Part shown: in pieces, positions 23,906 through 33,020 of the stretch
How positions within the stretch are numbered: the first letter of the stretch is position 1
Layout: every line of letters begins with the position of its first letter
DNA from: Bifidobacterium panos
Lineage (GTDB): Bacteria; Actinomycetota; Actinomycetes; Actinomycetales; Bifidobacteriaceae
Assembly: GCF_012932445.1 (NCBI RefSeq)
Contig: NZ_JAAIIJ010000004.1
Location: 1-64,000, forward strand
Direction: 5' to 3'
Length of the DNA: 64,000 nt
Position numbers and translations under genes: made by a program
The notes under the pieces: generated by a model
Database searches by the model: none
What the model was told of the DNA's origin: nothing
What the model saw: the letters and a program-made list of their open reading frames with translations, nothing else

Positions 23906-24862
23906 ATGAAGAAGTTGATTCTGGACCTGGACACCGGTGTTGACGACGCCCTGGCCATCTCTTACGCTCTGGGAAGCCCGGAGGTCGAACTCATCGGCAT
24001 CACCGGCACCTATGGCAACGTGCTCGTCGAGCAGGGCGTGCGCAATGCGCTGGCCGTAACGGACCTGCTCGGCCACCCGGAAGTCAAGGTCTACCAAGGT
24101 CTGCCGCACTCCAGCACCACCGATCACTTCGAAGTGCTGCCGATCTCCGCGTTCATCCACGGCAACAACGGCATCGGCGATGTGGACATCCCCGACTCCA
24201 ATCGTTCCATCGAAACCGAATCCGCGGTCGACTTCATCATCGACGCCGTCAAAACCTACGGCAAGGATCTCGTCTATGTGCCGACCGGCCCGATGACCAA
24301 CATTGCGGCGGCTCTCAAGAAGGCGCCGGAAATCAAGGATGAGATCGGCGAAATCGTGCTCATGGGCGGTGCGCTGACAGTTCCGGGCAACGTGAACGCA
24401 TGGACCGAAGCCAACATCTCGCAGGACCCGGATGCGGCGGATTATCTCTTCCGTTCCGGCGCGCCCGTGACCATGATCGGCCTCGATGTGACCCTGCAGA
24501 CCCTGCTCACGTACAAGGAAACCCAGCAGTGGCGCGACCTCGGCACCAAGGCCGGCGCGTTCCTCGCCGACATGACCGACTACTACATCAAAGCCTACGA
24601 GACCACCGCGCCGCACCTCGGCGGTTGCGGTCTGCACGATCCGCTCGCCGTAGGCGTGGCGGTCGACCCGACGCTCGTGACCATGCTCGACATCAATATG
24701 AAGGTCGACGTCGAAGGCCCGACCCGCGGCCGCACCATCGGCGATGAAACCCGGCTCAACGACGCGAACAAGACCATGAAGGTGGCCGTGGGCGTGGACG
24801 TGCCGAGGTTCCTGAACGAGTTCATGACGCGTATTTCGGGGCTCGCCAAGAACGCGAAATGA
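23906..24862 (+). CDS. Inosine/uridine-preferring nucleoside hydrolase
   Basis: The 318-residue protein belongs to the nucleoside hydrolase family, which splits nucleosides into base and ribose using a bound calcium ion. The signature DLDTGVDDALAI (residues about 6-17) contributes the metal ligands; MGGALTVPGNVNAWTEANIS and the GCGLHDPLAV region are the other conserved blocks. I chose the ATG at 23906 (AAAGG upstream) over an earlier in-frame start. Followed by a transporter and a ribokinase-type kinase, it would supply free ribose for phosphorylation. Confidence 0.93.
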   Translation: MKKLILDLDTGVDDALAISYALGSPEVELIGITGTYGNVLVEQGVRNALAVTDLLGHPEVKVYQGLPHSSTTDHFEVLPISAFIHGNNGIGDVDIPDSNRSIETESAVDFIIDAVKTYGKDLVYVPTGPMTNIAAALKKAPEIKDEIGEIVLMGGALTVPGNVNAWTEANISQDPDAADYLFRSGAPVTMIGLDVTLQTLLTYKETQQWRDLGTKAGAFLADMTDYYIKAYETTAPHLGGCGLHDPLAVGVAVDPTLVTMLDINMKVDVEGPTRGRTIGDETRLNDANKTMKVAVGVDVPRFLNEFMTRISGLAKNAK

Positions 24863-24955
24863 GCATGCGCGCTCTAAGCGGCACGTTCTTTTCCATACTT
24901 TCCATATCGAATATGAAACATGAAATTTGAAATTTGAAATTTGAAAGAGATTGAT

Positions 24956-26395
24956 ATGACCAGTGACAACACAAAAGCGGCCATCGATCCATTCGACGAT
25001 CCGGTCAGCAGCAACAAGATGGCCATCCGCGCCCTGATTCCGCTACTCATCACGTTCGTGCTCGGCACCCTGTGTCTGCAAGGGTTCAACCTTGTGTTCC
25101 AGCAGGTGGGCGCTGATGTGGGCGCGCCGAACCAGGCCTCCCTGATCACCGCATTCCCGAGCATTGTGCTCGGCATCGTGTGCTTCATCTACGGTTCGCT
25201 GGGCGACTTCGTCTCCTTGCGCCGCCTCGTGACGGTCGGCCTCGTCACCCTGTTCGTGGGCTCGCTGTTCGGCTTCATCGCCAACTTCTTCTTCACCGCC
25301 AATCTGTGGACCGTCATCATCGCGCGTGTGCTGCAGACCGCCGGCGAACAGGTGGCAGGCTCCGCCTTCCTGGTGGTCGCCACCAAATATCTGCGCAACG
25401 ATTTGAAGGTGATCTTCTTCGGCCTGTTCACCGCCGCATACCAGCTGTCCGCTTCCATCGGCGTGTTCGCGGCCGGCATGCTGAGCTCCATCGCATGGCA
25501 GTATCTGTTCCTGATTCCGGCGGTGACCATCCTGTTCCTGCCGATTCTGCTCAAGACCCTGCCGGCCAAGAGCGGCAATGGCGAGAAGGTCGACGCGCTC
25601 GGCTTTGTGATTTTCGGCTTCGCCACCGCGTTCTTGACCCTGTTCTTCTCGTACATGGCATGGTGGATGCTCGTGGTGTCCATATTGCTGTATGTGGTGT
25701 TCGGCGTGTACATCAACAAGGCCGCCAACCCGTTCATCACCCCCGCATTCTTCAAGAACACCCGCTGGCTGCGCGCAATCAGTCTGATCCTCGTGTTCTA
25801 CTTCGTGAACTATGCATTGTCGCCCATCTTCAACGCCATCGGCACCACACTGTATGGCATGTCCACCACGCAGGTGTCGCTGTACATCGTGTGGGCGTAC
25901 GTGGTCGCCGCTGTCGTGGGCACTTGCTCCGGCTTGATCGTCGGTAAGATCGGCATCAGGAACGGGATTGTGACCGCCGGCGCTCTTATGTTCGTCGGCT
26001 GGACGGGCGCTGCATTCTGCGTGAACTCCGGCTTCCTGGTGCTCACCCTGTTCGCTTGCGTATTCTACGCCGGCTGCGGTTTGATGTATTCGCCGGTCGT
26101 CTCCACCGTATTGGGCACCATCGAAAAAGACGAGTCCGGCCGTGGCGTGGGCATGAACGATCTGGCCATGAACGTCTCGCCGTCCATCGGCATCGCCATC
26201 ATCGGCAGTCTGCTCGGCTCCAACGCGATGGCCGGTTCCTCCATCGTCGGCACCACCGGCGATGCCGCGGGCTTCTCCAACCTGCTGCTCATCGGTTCCG
26301 CCGTCGCGCTGCTGGGCCTGATCGTGTTCTTCGCATTCAAGAAGAAGATCTACGAGGGCAACCACGCGCTGGAAGCCGAGAAGGCCGGGGAATAA
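24956..26395 (+). CDS. MFS transporter, probably nucleoside uptake
   Basis: The 479-residue membrane protein has about 14 hydrophobic segments, the drug/H+ antiporter-2 (DHA2) layout: for example ALIPLLITFVLGTLCLQGF at the start and ALIPLL, SIVLGIVCFIYGSLGDFVSL following. The GDFVSLRRLV stretch is the loop 2-3 motif of the superfamily. Being between nucleoside hydrolase and ribokinase genes, it most likely imports nucleosides, but drug export cannot be excluded. Three short repeats of AAATTTG lie in the leader before the ATG at 24956. Confidence 0.82.
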   Translation: MTSDNTKAAIDPFDDPVSSNKMAIRALIPLLITFVLGTLCLQGFNLVFQQVGADVGAPNQASLITAFPSIVLGIVCFIYGSLGDFVSLRRLVTVGLVTLFVGSLFGFIANFFFTANLWTVIIARVLQTAGEQVAGSAFLVVATKYLRNDLKVIFFGLFTAAYQLSASIGVFAAGMLSSIAWQYLFLIPAVTILFLPILLKTLPAKSGNGEKVDALGFVIFGFATAFLTLFFSYMAWWMLVVSILLYVVFGVYINKAANPFITPAFFKNTRWLRAISLILVFYFVNYALSPIFNAIGTTLYGMSTTQVSLYIVWAYVVAAVVGTCSGLIVGKIGIRNGIVTAGALMFVGWTGAAFCVNSGFLVLTLFACVFYAGCGLMYSPVVSTVLGTIEKDESGRGVGMNDLAMNVSPSIGIAIIGSLLGSNAMAGSSIVGTTGDAAGFSNLLLIGSAVALLGLIVFFAFKKKIYEGNHALEAEKAGE

Positions 26396-26412
26396 GTTTC
26401 ACGGAAGGTTTC

Positions 26413-26450
26413 ACGGGCGGCTTGCCGCATCGACTGAGCGAGCCGCCCGT
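26413..26450. terminator. Intercistronic hairpin
   Basis: ACGGGCGGCT (26413-26422) pairs with AGCCGCCCGT (26441-26450). There is no T run, so it may stabilise the upstream message instead of ending it. Confidence 0.45.
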
Positions 26451-26533
26451 GGGCGCACTGGAATGTCAATAATCGAAAATCATTAGAAAACCATTGGAAA
26501 ATCATGGAGCAACCACATCACAAGGAGGCAAAG

Positions 26534-27511
26534 GTGAGCGCGTCTGAAGTACTCTCTGCATTGGATCGAATCCACGGCACGGTGTCGGTGGTCGGCTCCA
26601 TGAACGCGGACTACACCGTCACTGCGCAACGACTGCCCGGGCCGGGGGAGACCATCACCGGCGGCCCGCTGCAGTTGCTGCCGGGTGGCAAGTCAGGCAA
26701 TCAGGCGGCTGCGGCCGCACGTATCGGTGCCGTTGTGCAGATGTTCGGCGCAGTCGGTTCCGACGCCAATGCCGAGTTCCTGCTCGGCGCGCTGGCCGAG
26801 GCGGGCGTGAACACCACGCATGTGCGCCGCGTGCTCGGGCCAAGCGGAACCACTGTGATCACCGTGGATGCAGCCGGCGAGAACGCCATCGTGTACTCTC
26901 CCGGGTCCAACGCGCAGGTGACCGTGGACTACGTGGAATCCGTGCGTGAGGCGCTGCTGCGTTCTTCCGTGCTCGGCCTGTGCCTTGAAAGCCCGATCGA
27001 GACGGTGACCGCCGCCGCGCGCATCTGCCATGAGGCGGGCGTGAAGGTACTGCTCAACGATTCGCCGTTCACGCCGTCGCTGCCGGCCGAGTTGGTGGCC
27101 GCCTGTGACATTCTGCTCGTCAACGAGCATGAAATGGCGCAGCTGCTCGGCATCGACGAGCCCGAAGACGATGACTGGGATACCCTCGACTGGGGTCATG
27201 TTCTGGCCGAAATGCGCTCGTTCGGTTTCGAGCAGGCGGTGGTGACGCTGGGAGGTGACGGTTCCGTGGTGCTTGACGCCACTGCCGAAGAGCCGATCCA
27301 GCGCATCGCGCCGGTTCATGTGAAGGCCGTCGACACTACTGGTTGTGGCGATTCCTTCATGGGCACCGTGTTGGCTGGTCTCGCTTCGAATATGTCGCTT
27401 TCCGAATCCGCGCAGCTTGCCGCGTACGTGTCCGCCTACGCGGCTATGGGCTACGGCGCGCAGGCGTCCTACGGTACCGCCGCGCAGATTCGCGAGGCGT
27501 TCGCCGGATAG
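26534..27511 (+). CDS. rbsK: Ribokinase-type PfkB sugar kinase
   Basis: A 325-residue PfkB-family kinase starting at GTG 26534, which has AAGGAGG 5 bases upstream; the ATG at 26504 has none. N-terminal blocks are VVGSMNADYTVTAQRLPGPG and GGKSGNQAAAAARIG, and the C-terminal signature DTTGCGDSFMG carries the catalytic Asp. It phosphorylates ribose released by the hydrolase to ribose 5-phosphate, feeding the pentose phosphate part of the bifid shunt. Substrate assignment rests on context. Confidence 0.88.
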   Translation: MSASEVLSALDRIHGTVSVVGSMNADYTVTAQRLPGPGETITGGPLQLLPGGKSGNQAAAAARIGAVVQMFGAVGSDANAEFLLGALAEAGVNTTHVRRVLGPSGTTVITVDAAGENAIVYSPGSNAQVTVDYVESVREALLRSSVLGLCLESPIETVTAAARICHEAGVKVLLNDSPFTPSLPAELVAACDILLVNEHEMAQLLGIDEPEDDDWDTLDWGHVLAEMRSFGFEQAVVTLGGDGSVVLDATAEEPIQRIAPVHVKAVDTTGCGDSFMGTVLAGLASNMSLSESAQLAAYVSAYAAMGYGAQASYGTAAQIREAFAG

Positions 27512-27656
27512 GCGATTGGTGCCGTGGCACCACCATCTCCCAGTCAAGTGAGAGGAAACGCGGAACGAGGATCAGGTCACATCCGTATTCCTATAATTCA
27601 AGCAGAGATGTGAAGCGATTACCGAATATTGCTCAACTATGCTTAAAGGAGCGGAT

Positions 27657-28313
27657 ATGGCAACTCCACTGCGCATGCGTTTGCTGGGACAGCAAATCGT
27701 TGATGATTTGCGCCGACGAATCATCCACGGTGACATAGCACACGGGGCGCGTTTGGTGGAGACGGAAATAGCCGATGAATATGAAGTCAGTCGCGGGCCT
27801 GTGCGCGATGCTTTGACCCTGCTGGCAACTGAAGGCTTGGTGTATAAGGGGCGCCAAGGCTATATTGTTCGCGGGCTTGGCGAGCAGGATGTGCGCGATA
27901 TGTATGAAGTGCGCGTAGCCTTCGAGGAAATCGCAGTCGAGCATATCGTCAGTAGCGACGCATCTGTGTCGTGGGAGGGCATGGAATCTGCTTTGGCTGG
28001 TATGGAATCGGCGCTGGGCCAAGATGATATCGGTGCGTATGCGCAGTCGGATTTGACTTTTCACGACGAGCTTATCAAAGACTCCGGCAATCAGCGCATG
28101 ATTGGATTCTGGCATACGCTGATGCCCACATTTTCGGTGATGCTGGAAGTCACCAATGCGCAAGATGTTGATTTGACGCCGTCCTTTGACGACCATGTCG
28201 CCATCTTGCAATCCTTGCGCAAGGGCACGTCGGTGGATGTGCAAACGCTGGTGAACCGTCATCTCGATGGTTCATTGCGTCGCATGATGCGTGCGTTGCA
28301 GCAGCAAAACTAG
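27657..28313 (+). CDS. GntR/FadR-family regulator
   Basis: The protein is 218 residues from the ATG at 27657 with AAAGGAG upstream. The N-terminal winged helix is typical of GntR (IVDDLRRRIIHGDIAHGARL, then EYEVSRGPVRDALTLLATEG). The C-terminal all-helical FCD domain (DVRDMYEVRVAFEEIAVEHI, then DLTFHDELIKDSG and a conserved His near the end) binds sugar-acid or carboxylate ligands in this subfamily. It converges on the DUF4862 gene and probably regulates the operon starting at 29460. FCD regulators commonly respond to sialic acid, uronates or other acid sugars, fitting the pathway. Confidence 0.88.
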   Translation: MATPLRMRLLGQQIVDDLRRRIIHGDIAHGARLVETEIADEYEVSRGPVRDALTLLATEGLVYKGRQGYIVRGLGEQDVRDMYEVRVAFEEIAVEHIVSSDASVSWEGMESALAGMESALGQDDIGAYAQSDLTFHDELIKDSGNQRMIGFWHTLMPTFSVMLEVTNAQDVDLTPSFDDHVAILQSLRKGTSVDVQTLVNRHLDGSLRRMMRALQQQN

Positions 28314-28327
28314 CGCATTGCTTAGCA

Positions 28328-29302
28328 TTACTCCTTGTGCTCTTTGCGCAGAGCACTGGCCGTTTGCAGCCCGCGCAATGCGTATTCAAGATAGGCATAA
28401 CGGCGCTCCAAGGGGGCATCGTCAGGGCGTATCGCCATTTTGACACCGTCATATAGCAGAGGGTTATTCACTGCGCGACGGGTGAGCGAGAGCCGCTCGT
28501 TCGTCAGGGCGGAGGTGGGTTCTCCGAAGCGCTGTTCGGCTTGCATCGGCGCATGGGTGTCGCTCCATGCCGACCCGTACGGACCGCTGATGGCTGAGGT
28601 TCCTGAATACATCAGGCCACCAAGCACACCACGCTCGTCGCAATAACGTATGTGTTCGGGCACCGCATCGGGATCGCGTAATTCAATGGCGCTGCGAGCC
28701 CAATTAACGGTGAGGGCCAATGTGGTTGCAGTGGTGGCGCGCAGCTCATCGATCAGTCGGACTTCCTCATGCAGCGGCAAAAACCCCTTGACGGCTTTAT
28801 GGTTTGGCACTGCGGCATCACAGTGTTCGATAACCAGTGCCGCGCCCGCCCAGTCCCATTGGACCATTGTCGCCATTGATTCATATAAAGCCTCGATGCT
28901 CCCTCCCGATGGAGCGCTGTGGATTTCCACAGCTGCGATGGTGAGCGGCGAGGAGCTATGCAACCAATAAATGGTTTCGGCCACGTGGCGCATCATCGTT
29001 AACGCTTCGCGCCGGCCTTGCGCGTTGGTGGAAGCCAGCCCGAACTCAGGGTTGGAGCCGATGCGTTCCATGGTTGCGGTAACCATAGTGAACACATGTC
29101 GGGAATCTGCGGGCAGCAACGGCCATAACCACGCGCAGTCGCCGTATTGCGCGGACAGGAAAGGAATCTCCAGCCCGGTGCATAATCCGGAGCGCATTAT
29201 CGATGTGATTAGTGTCTGGCGATGCTCGTTGTTGCCGTCATCCATGGCATAGGTGCCAACCACTCGTGTGCCGGTAGGGGAGTCCAGTGGGGGTCGCTTC
29301 AT
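28328..29302 (-). CDS. DUF4862 protein
   Basis: A 324-residue protein with the DUF4862 pattern: VVGTYAMDDGNNEHRQTLI at the start, then WLWPLLPADSRHVFTMVTAT and AAVEIHSAPSGG. It looks like a TIM-barrel of the sugar-phosphate isomerase/AP endonuclease type. AAAGGAGC lies just before the ATG pair at 29302/29305. No catalytic function is assigned to the family. It is divergent from the lyase operon and shares its control region, so it probably acts in the same pathway, for example as an epimerase. Confidence 0.75.
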   Translation of the reverse strand: MKRPPLDSPTGTRVVGTYAMDDGNNEHRQTLITSIMRSGLCTGLEIPFLSAQYGDCAWLWPLLPADSRHVFTMVTATMERIGSNPEFGLASTNAQGRREALTMMRHVAETIYWLHSSSPLTIAAVEIHSAPSGGSIEALYESMATMVQWDWAGAALVIEHCDAAVPNHKAVKGFLPLHEEVRLIDELRATTATTLALTVNWARSAIELRDPDAVPEHIRYCDERGVLGGLMYSGTSAISGPYGSAWSDTHAPMQAEQRFGEPTSALTNERLSLTRRAVNNPLLYDGVKMAIRPDDAPLERRYAYLEYALRGLQTASALRKEHKE

Positions 29303-29360
29303 CATGCTCCTTTGCAGTAAGAGGCTCAAGTCGCGAAGAGGCTCAAGCCGTGTCACTGAT

Positions 29361-29438
29361 TTGTCAGTATAGCAAGTCTCATGCTATAGTGTTAAATGTT
29401 AACAGTAAACAATGTGGTTGTAATCAGGCATTGTTAAC
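29361..29438 (+). promoter_or_regulatory. Promoter and GntR-type operators for the lyase operon
   Basis: TTGTCA (29361-29366) and TATAGT (29385-29390), 18 bp apart, form a good promoter for the plus-strand operon. TGTTAACA (29397-29404) lies at the expected start point, and a second GTTAAC at 29433-29438 lies further downstream. FadR-family GntR regulators bind short palindromes of this kind, so I infer repression by the protein at 27657. Confidence 0.6.
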
Positions 29439-29459
29439 CAGAACAAAGGAGTTGCCAGA

Positions 29460-30326
29460 ATGTCAGTCAGACCGGAAATTATCACCGCGTCCGTCACGGC
29501 GTTTGATGCCGATGGGGAATTAAGTCGCGAGGAAAACACGAAGTTTCTTCGCCGCATCGAGCCCTATGTGGACGGTGTGCTGTGCGCAGGCACCAATGGT
29601 GAGTTCCCCGCGCTAAGCGCCAAGGAACGAATTGCGCTGTTCGACTGGACTCTGCAGGTATTCGGTTGCGAACGCACCATTGTGCATGTTGGCGCTCCCT
29701 CGGCTTATCAAGCGTTGGAGCTGGCCAAGCAGGCTGCGGAATTGGGTGCCACGCGCTTTGCGGCCATCACGCCTTATTATCTGCGCGCTTCGGCTTACGG
29801 TGTGCTGGAGTATTATCGCAAGCTGCGCGATGCGGTGGAAGGCGAGCTGTATGCCTATATATTCCCCGATGTCGCTGGCACTGATGTGTCGGCCGTTACC
29901 CTGAGCAAGCTGGCCGAGCTGGGCATCGATGGAGTCAAATTGTCCGGAGCGGCCTCCACAAGGATAGAGGAATATCGCCAGGCGGCACCGAATATGCCCT
30001 TGTGGTCCGGCAATGACGCCGATTTGCCTCATGTGCTTGCCGCAGGTGGGCGCGGAGTGGTTTCCGGCGTATCCGGTGTGGCGCCCCAGGCGTGGGCCGC
30101 TTTGCGCGATGCCTTTATCGCTGACGACGAGGAGGCCCAAGAGGCGGCCCAGCGTAACGTGCAAGCCTTGGTAAAAGTGCTTGGGCCAAGTATCGCCAAT
30201 CTCAAATATGCGCTGAACGAACTTGGCATTGCTATGGGAGCATGCCGCATGTCAATTGACGAACCTGACGAAACAGTAAAGGAGGCGATTGCGCATCTGC
30301 TGCACAACACGAACATCGAACGGTAA
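29460..30326 (+). CDS. DapA/NanA-family aldolase/lyase, candidate KDO or sialic-acid-type lyase
   Basis: The 288-residue TIM-barrel protein belongs to the dihydrodipicolinate synthase/N-acetylneuraminate lyase family, which forms or breaks bonds to pyruvate through a Schiff-base lysine. Visible are GTNGEFPALSAKERIAL (phosphate/carboxylate-binding GTxGE), the Tyr pair in AAITPYYLRAS and the Schiff-base Lys in IDGVKLSGAA. The lyase branch cleaves 2-keto-3-deoxy acids to pyruvate and an aldose. Neighbouring SIS isomerase, RbsD/FucU and ribokinase genes point to a pentose product. Start at 29460 has AAAGGAG 8 bases upstream. Confidence 0.88.
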   Translation: MSVRPEIITASVTAFDADGELSREENTKFLRRIEPYVDGVLCAGTNGEFPALSAKERIALFDWTLQVFGCERTIVHVGAPSAYQALELAKQAAELGATRFAAITPYYLRASAYGVLEYYRKLRDAVEGELYAYIFPDVAGTDVSAVTLSKLAELGIDGVKLSGAASTRIEEYRQAAPNMPLWSGNDADLPHVLAAGGRGVVSGVSGVAPQAWAALRDAFIADDEEAQEAAQRNVQALVKVLGPSIANLKYALNELGIAMGACRMSIDEPDETVKEAIAHLLHNTNIER

Positions 30327-30340
30327 AACCGTATAAAATG

Positions 30341-30372
30341 CTCCATCCCGAAAGAACAGAGGCGGGATGGAG
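30341..30372. terminator. Intercistronic hairpin between lyase and transporter genes
   Basis: CTCCATCCCG (30341-30350) pairs with CGGGATGGAG (30363-30372). No T run follows. It is probably an mRNA processing or partial attenuation element. Confidence 0.5.
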
Positions 30373-30407
30373 CGACTCACCATCGTCATTCGAATTAGGA
30401 GGATCGA

Positions 30408-31889
30408 ATGAATAGGACAATAAGTGAAGCAACAGCTTCAAGCGATAAGCTTAGCCCCAGTCAAAGAAAATACCTATCCAAGGTTACGATTTCCAGCTTC
30501 ATCGGCAATACCTTGGAGTACTACGACTACTTTGTATATGGCACGGCATCGGCTATTGCCTTCCCCAGCGTGTTCTTCGCGCACCAAAGTACATTTGTGG
30601 CCGCGCTGTCGTCGTTTGCCACTTTTGCGGTGGGATTCTTGGCCCGACCTCTTGGCGGTTTGTTCTTCGGCAGCCGCGGAGATAAAAGCGGCCGTAAATC
30701 CACGCTGATTTTGACTCTGCTGATTATGGGTACGGGCACTTTCCTTATTGGCTGTATTCCTTCAGTGGAAACCATTGGTATAGCGGCACCGATTTTGCTT
30801 ATCGTGCTTAGACTGGTCCAAGGTTTCGCAGTCGGCGGCGAATGGGGCGGTTCGATGCTTATCGTGCTGGAGTCCGCACCCAAGAGATCACGCGGTTTCT
30901 GGTCAGCGTGGCCGCAAACCGGCGGCTTCTCTTCGCAGATTATCATCACCTTGATTTTCGCTTGGGTTTACACCCTGCCTGAGGACGCGATGTTGAGCTG
31001 GGGTTGGCGCGTGCCGTTCTGGGCTTCCGCATTGGTGATGGTTATGGGTCTGTGGATGCGTCGCTCCTTGGAAGAAAGCCCTGTGTTCACGCAGACCATG
31101 GCAGCCAAGGAGAAGGAAGGCCGCAATCGTTCGCTGACCGTTGAGAACCTGGAGGCCACGATGGCTGCGCGTGACGAGCAGGCTCAGACCGCCGCCAAGC
31201 CTGCTGCCCAACCTGCTGCCAAGTCCGCCGCCAAGCCCGCGGAGAAGGAACATGGCCCCCTCTACAAGGTGTTCGTTGAAGATTGGCGTGATCTGCTGCG
31301 CATTTTAGGACTGCGTTTTGCCGAGTCCCTGCCCTACTTCCTGCTGTGCACCTTCGCGTTGTCCTATGGTCCGCAACATTTGGGCATTCCGAAAGATTGG
31401 CTCAACTGGGCTATTCTCATCATGTCGGTGTTGGCATTCCCGGCGCACGGCTTCTTCTCCTGGCTGTCCGATCGCATTGGGCGTCGTCCGGTGTATATGA
31501 TCGGCACCGTGGTGGTGTTCCTCACCGCGTTCCCATTCTTCCTGATACTGCAAACGGGATCTTTTGGGCTTATCGTATTGGGCTATATCATCGTGCTGAA
31601 CTTGGGGCATAACGCCATCAACGCTGTGCAGCCGTCGTTCTTCTCCGAGCTGTTCCCCGCCGATCGCCGGTATTCCGGTGCTGCGAGTGGTCGTGAAATC
31701 GCCTCGATTCTCACGGGCGGCCTGACGCCGTTTATCGCCACATGGTTGGCCGGTGCCAACGGCGAGCATTGGTACTATGTTGCCGCATACGTGATGATCG
31801 GTGCCGTTATCACTGCTATCGCCGTTTGGCTCTCGCCTGAAACGTACCGCAGGGATCTGTATGCCATTGGCAAGGAAAGTGAGCGGTAA
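30408..31889 (+). CDS. MHS-type metabolite:H+ symporter
   Basis: The 493-residue MFS protein has 12 hydrophobic segments and the metabolite:proton symporter signature: SSFIGNTLEYYDYFVYGTAS at the first segment and RPLGGLFFGSRGDKSGRK in the first cytoplasmic loop. The central cytoplasmic loop is enlarged by an Ala/Lys/Pro/Gln-rich insertion (about residues 250-285). MHS transporters take up carboxylic acids such as shikimate, citrate or sialic acid. AGGAGG precedes the ATG at 30408. Being the only transporter in the operon, it should carry the operon's acid-sugar substrate. Confidence 0.9.
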   Translation: MNRTISEATASSDKLSPSQRKYLSKVTISSFIGNTLEYYDYFVYGTASAIAFPSVFFAHQSTFVAALSSFATFAVGFLARPLGGLFFGSRGDKSGRKSTLILTLLIMGTGTFLIGCIPSVETIGIAAPILLIVLRLVQGFAVGGEWGGSMLIVLESAPKRSRGFWSAWPQTGGFSSQIIITLIFAWVYTLPEDAMLSWGWRVPFWASALVMVMGLWMRRSLEESPVFTQTMAAKEKEGRNRSLTVENLEATMAARDEQAQTAAKPAAQPAAKSAAKPAEKEHGPLYKVFVEDWRDLLRILGLRFAESLPYFLLCTFALSYGPQHLGIPKDWLNWAILIMSVLAFPAHGFFSWLSDRIGRRPVYMIGTVVVFLTAFPFFLILQTGSFGLIVLGYIIVLNLGHNAINAVQPSFFSELFPADRRYSGAASGREIASILTGGLTPFIATWLAGANGEHWYYVAAYVMIGAVITAIAVWLSPETYRRDLYAIGKESER

Positions 31890-33020
31890 ATGAGCTCTGT
31901 GTGTGATCGCTATATGGTGTCTGGCAGCGGGCAGCGCTGGAAGCAATGCCACGCCTCCACCCTAGTGCAGGACCCTTCCAGCGGCATTATCACTGTTGCT
32001 TGGTTCGCCGGTGAACGCGAAGGTGCGCAGGATAATGCAATCTGGATGACACGCGGTACGATCGGGGGATCGTGGGACGAGCCCAAGGTTGTGCTGCGCG
32101 GCTATCGACGTTCATGGTGGAACCCGGTGCTGTCGTATGCGCCTGACGGCAGCTTATGGCTGTTCGCCAAGAATGGCCCGCTGATTTCCCGTTGGACAAC
32201 GTATGCCCGGGTGTCCCATGACGGTGGTGCAACTTGGGAGCCGGCTTTCGAACTGGTGCCTGATGATCAACAGGGCGGGCGCGGTCCGGTGAAAAACCCG
32301 CCGCTGGTCACTTCGCAGGGCACCTGGGTGGCGCCGAATTCCGTGGAATCGGGTGGTGACGAAGCCCGGTGGAACTGCAGGTTTGACATCAGCACTGATT
32401 CCGGGCGGCACTGGTCGCTATCGGAAGTGCCATTGGATCGCAGCTCACTGCGTGGCGCCGGTATCATCCAGCCCACGCTGTGGCAGTCTGGCGATGCACT
32501 GGTCGCAGTGTGCCGGTCTACGGAAGGCCGCGCGTTCAGAACGCAATCGCATGACGACGGGAAAACGTGGTCGCAGGCTGTTCCAGTGGCTTTGGAGCAA
32601 AATAACTCCGGTTTCTGCGCCTTGCGTCTGCCCGGCGCATCGGGGCGTGTGGTTATTGTGCACAACCCCGGGTCGGATTCCTGGGGGCCGCGCTGTCCGC
32701 TGGTGATTTCCGTCAGCGACGACGATGGCCTGACATGGAAGCAGCAGTTGGTTGTCGAAGACGGCACAACGCCGCCCCAGACGCCGTATGGTGTTCAGCT
32801 GCCCGCATTGGACGAGAGCCAAATGGTGGAAGGATATGAGGCTGGCGACGCTGGCATCGTGACCTCGGGGTTGCGCGAATACTCGTATCCGACCATGGTG
32901 CAAGGCTCGTCCAACGATGTGCTGGTCAGTTACACCTGGCAGCGCCGCGGCATTATTGTTGCGCGAATCGGCTTGGAGGCGTTGTGCGACTCTTCGCCAG
33001 CCGGGGAGACGCCATGCTGA
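31890..33020 (+). CDS. Sialidase-family (BNR/Asp-box) hydrolase, intracellular
   Basis: The 376-residue protein carries repeated Asp boxes (S-x-D-x-G-x-x-W): SHDGGATWE, STDSGRHWS, SHDDGKTWS and SDDDGLTWK, the six-bladed sialidase fold. No signal peptide is seen, so it acts inside the cell. The start codon directly follows the transporter stop. Sialidase-fold enzymes remove sialic acid or related 2-keto-3-deoxy acids. Whether the full sialidase catalytic set is retained cannot be decided here. It could hydrolyse a small glycoside of the acid imported by the transporter. Confidence 0.8.
   Translation: MSSVCDRYMVSGSGQRWKQCHASTLVQDPSSGIITVAWFAGEREGAQDNAIWMTRGTIGGSWDEPKVVLRGYRRSWWNPVLSYAPDGSLWLFAKNGPLISRWTTYARVSHDGGATWEPAFELVPDDQQGGRGPVKNPPLVTSQGTWVAPNSVESGGDEARWNCRFDISTDSGRHWSLSEVPLDRSSLRGAGIIQPTLWQSGDALVAVCRSTEGRAFRTQSHDDGKTWSQAVPVALEQNNSGFCALRLPGASGRVVIVHNPGSDSWGPRCPLVISVSDDDGLTWKQQLVVEDGTTPPQTPYGVQLPALDESQMVEGYEAGDAGIVTSGLREYSYPTMVQGSSNDVLVSYTWQRRGIIVARIGLEALCDSSPAGETPC

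Noticed and set aside
24901..24950. AAATTTG repeats in the MFS leader as a regulator site or riboswitch
   Set aside because: Three short AT-rich repeats without palindromic structure or a fold that resembles a known riboswitch.
25043..26365. 440-residue minus-strand frame opposite the MFS transporter
   Set aside because: Extreme Gly/Glu/Asp/His bias, no ribosome binding site and no hydrophobic core; shadow of the transporter gene.
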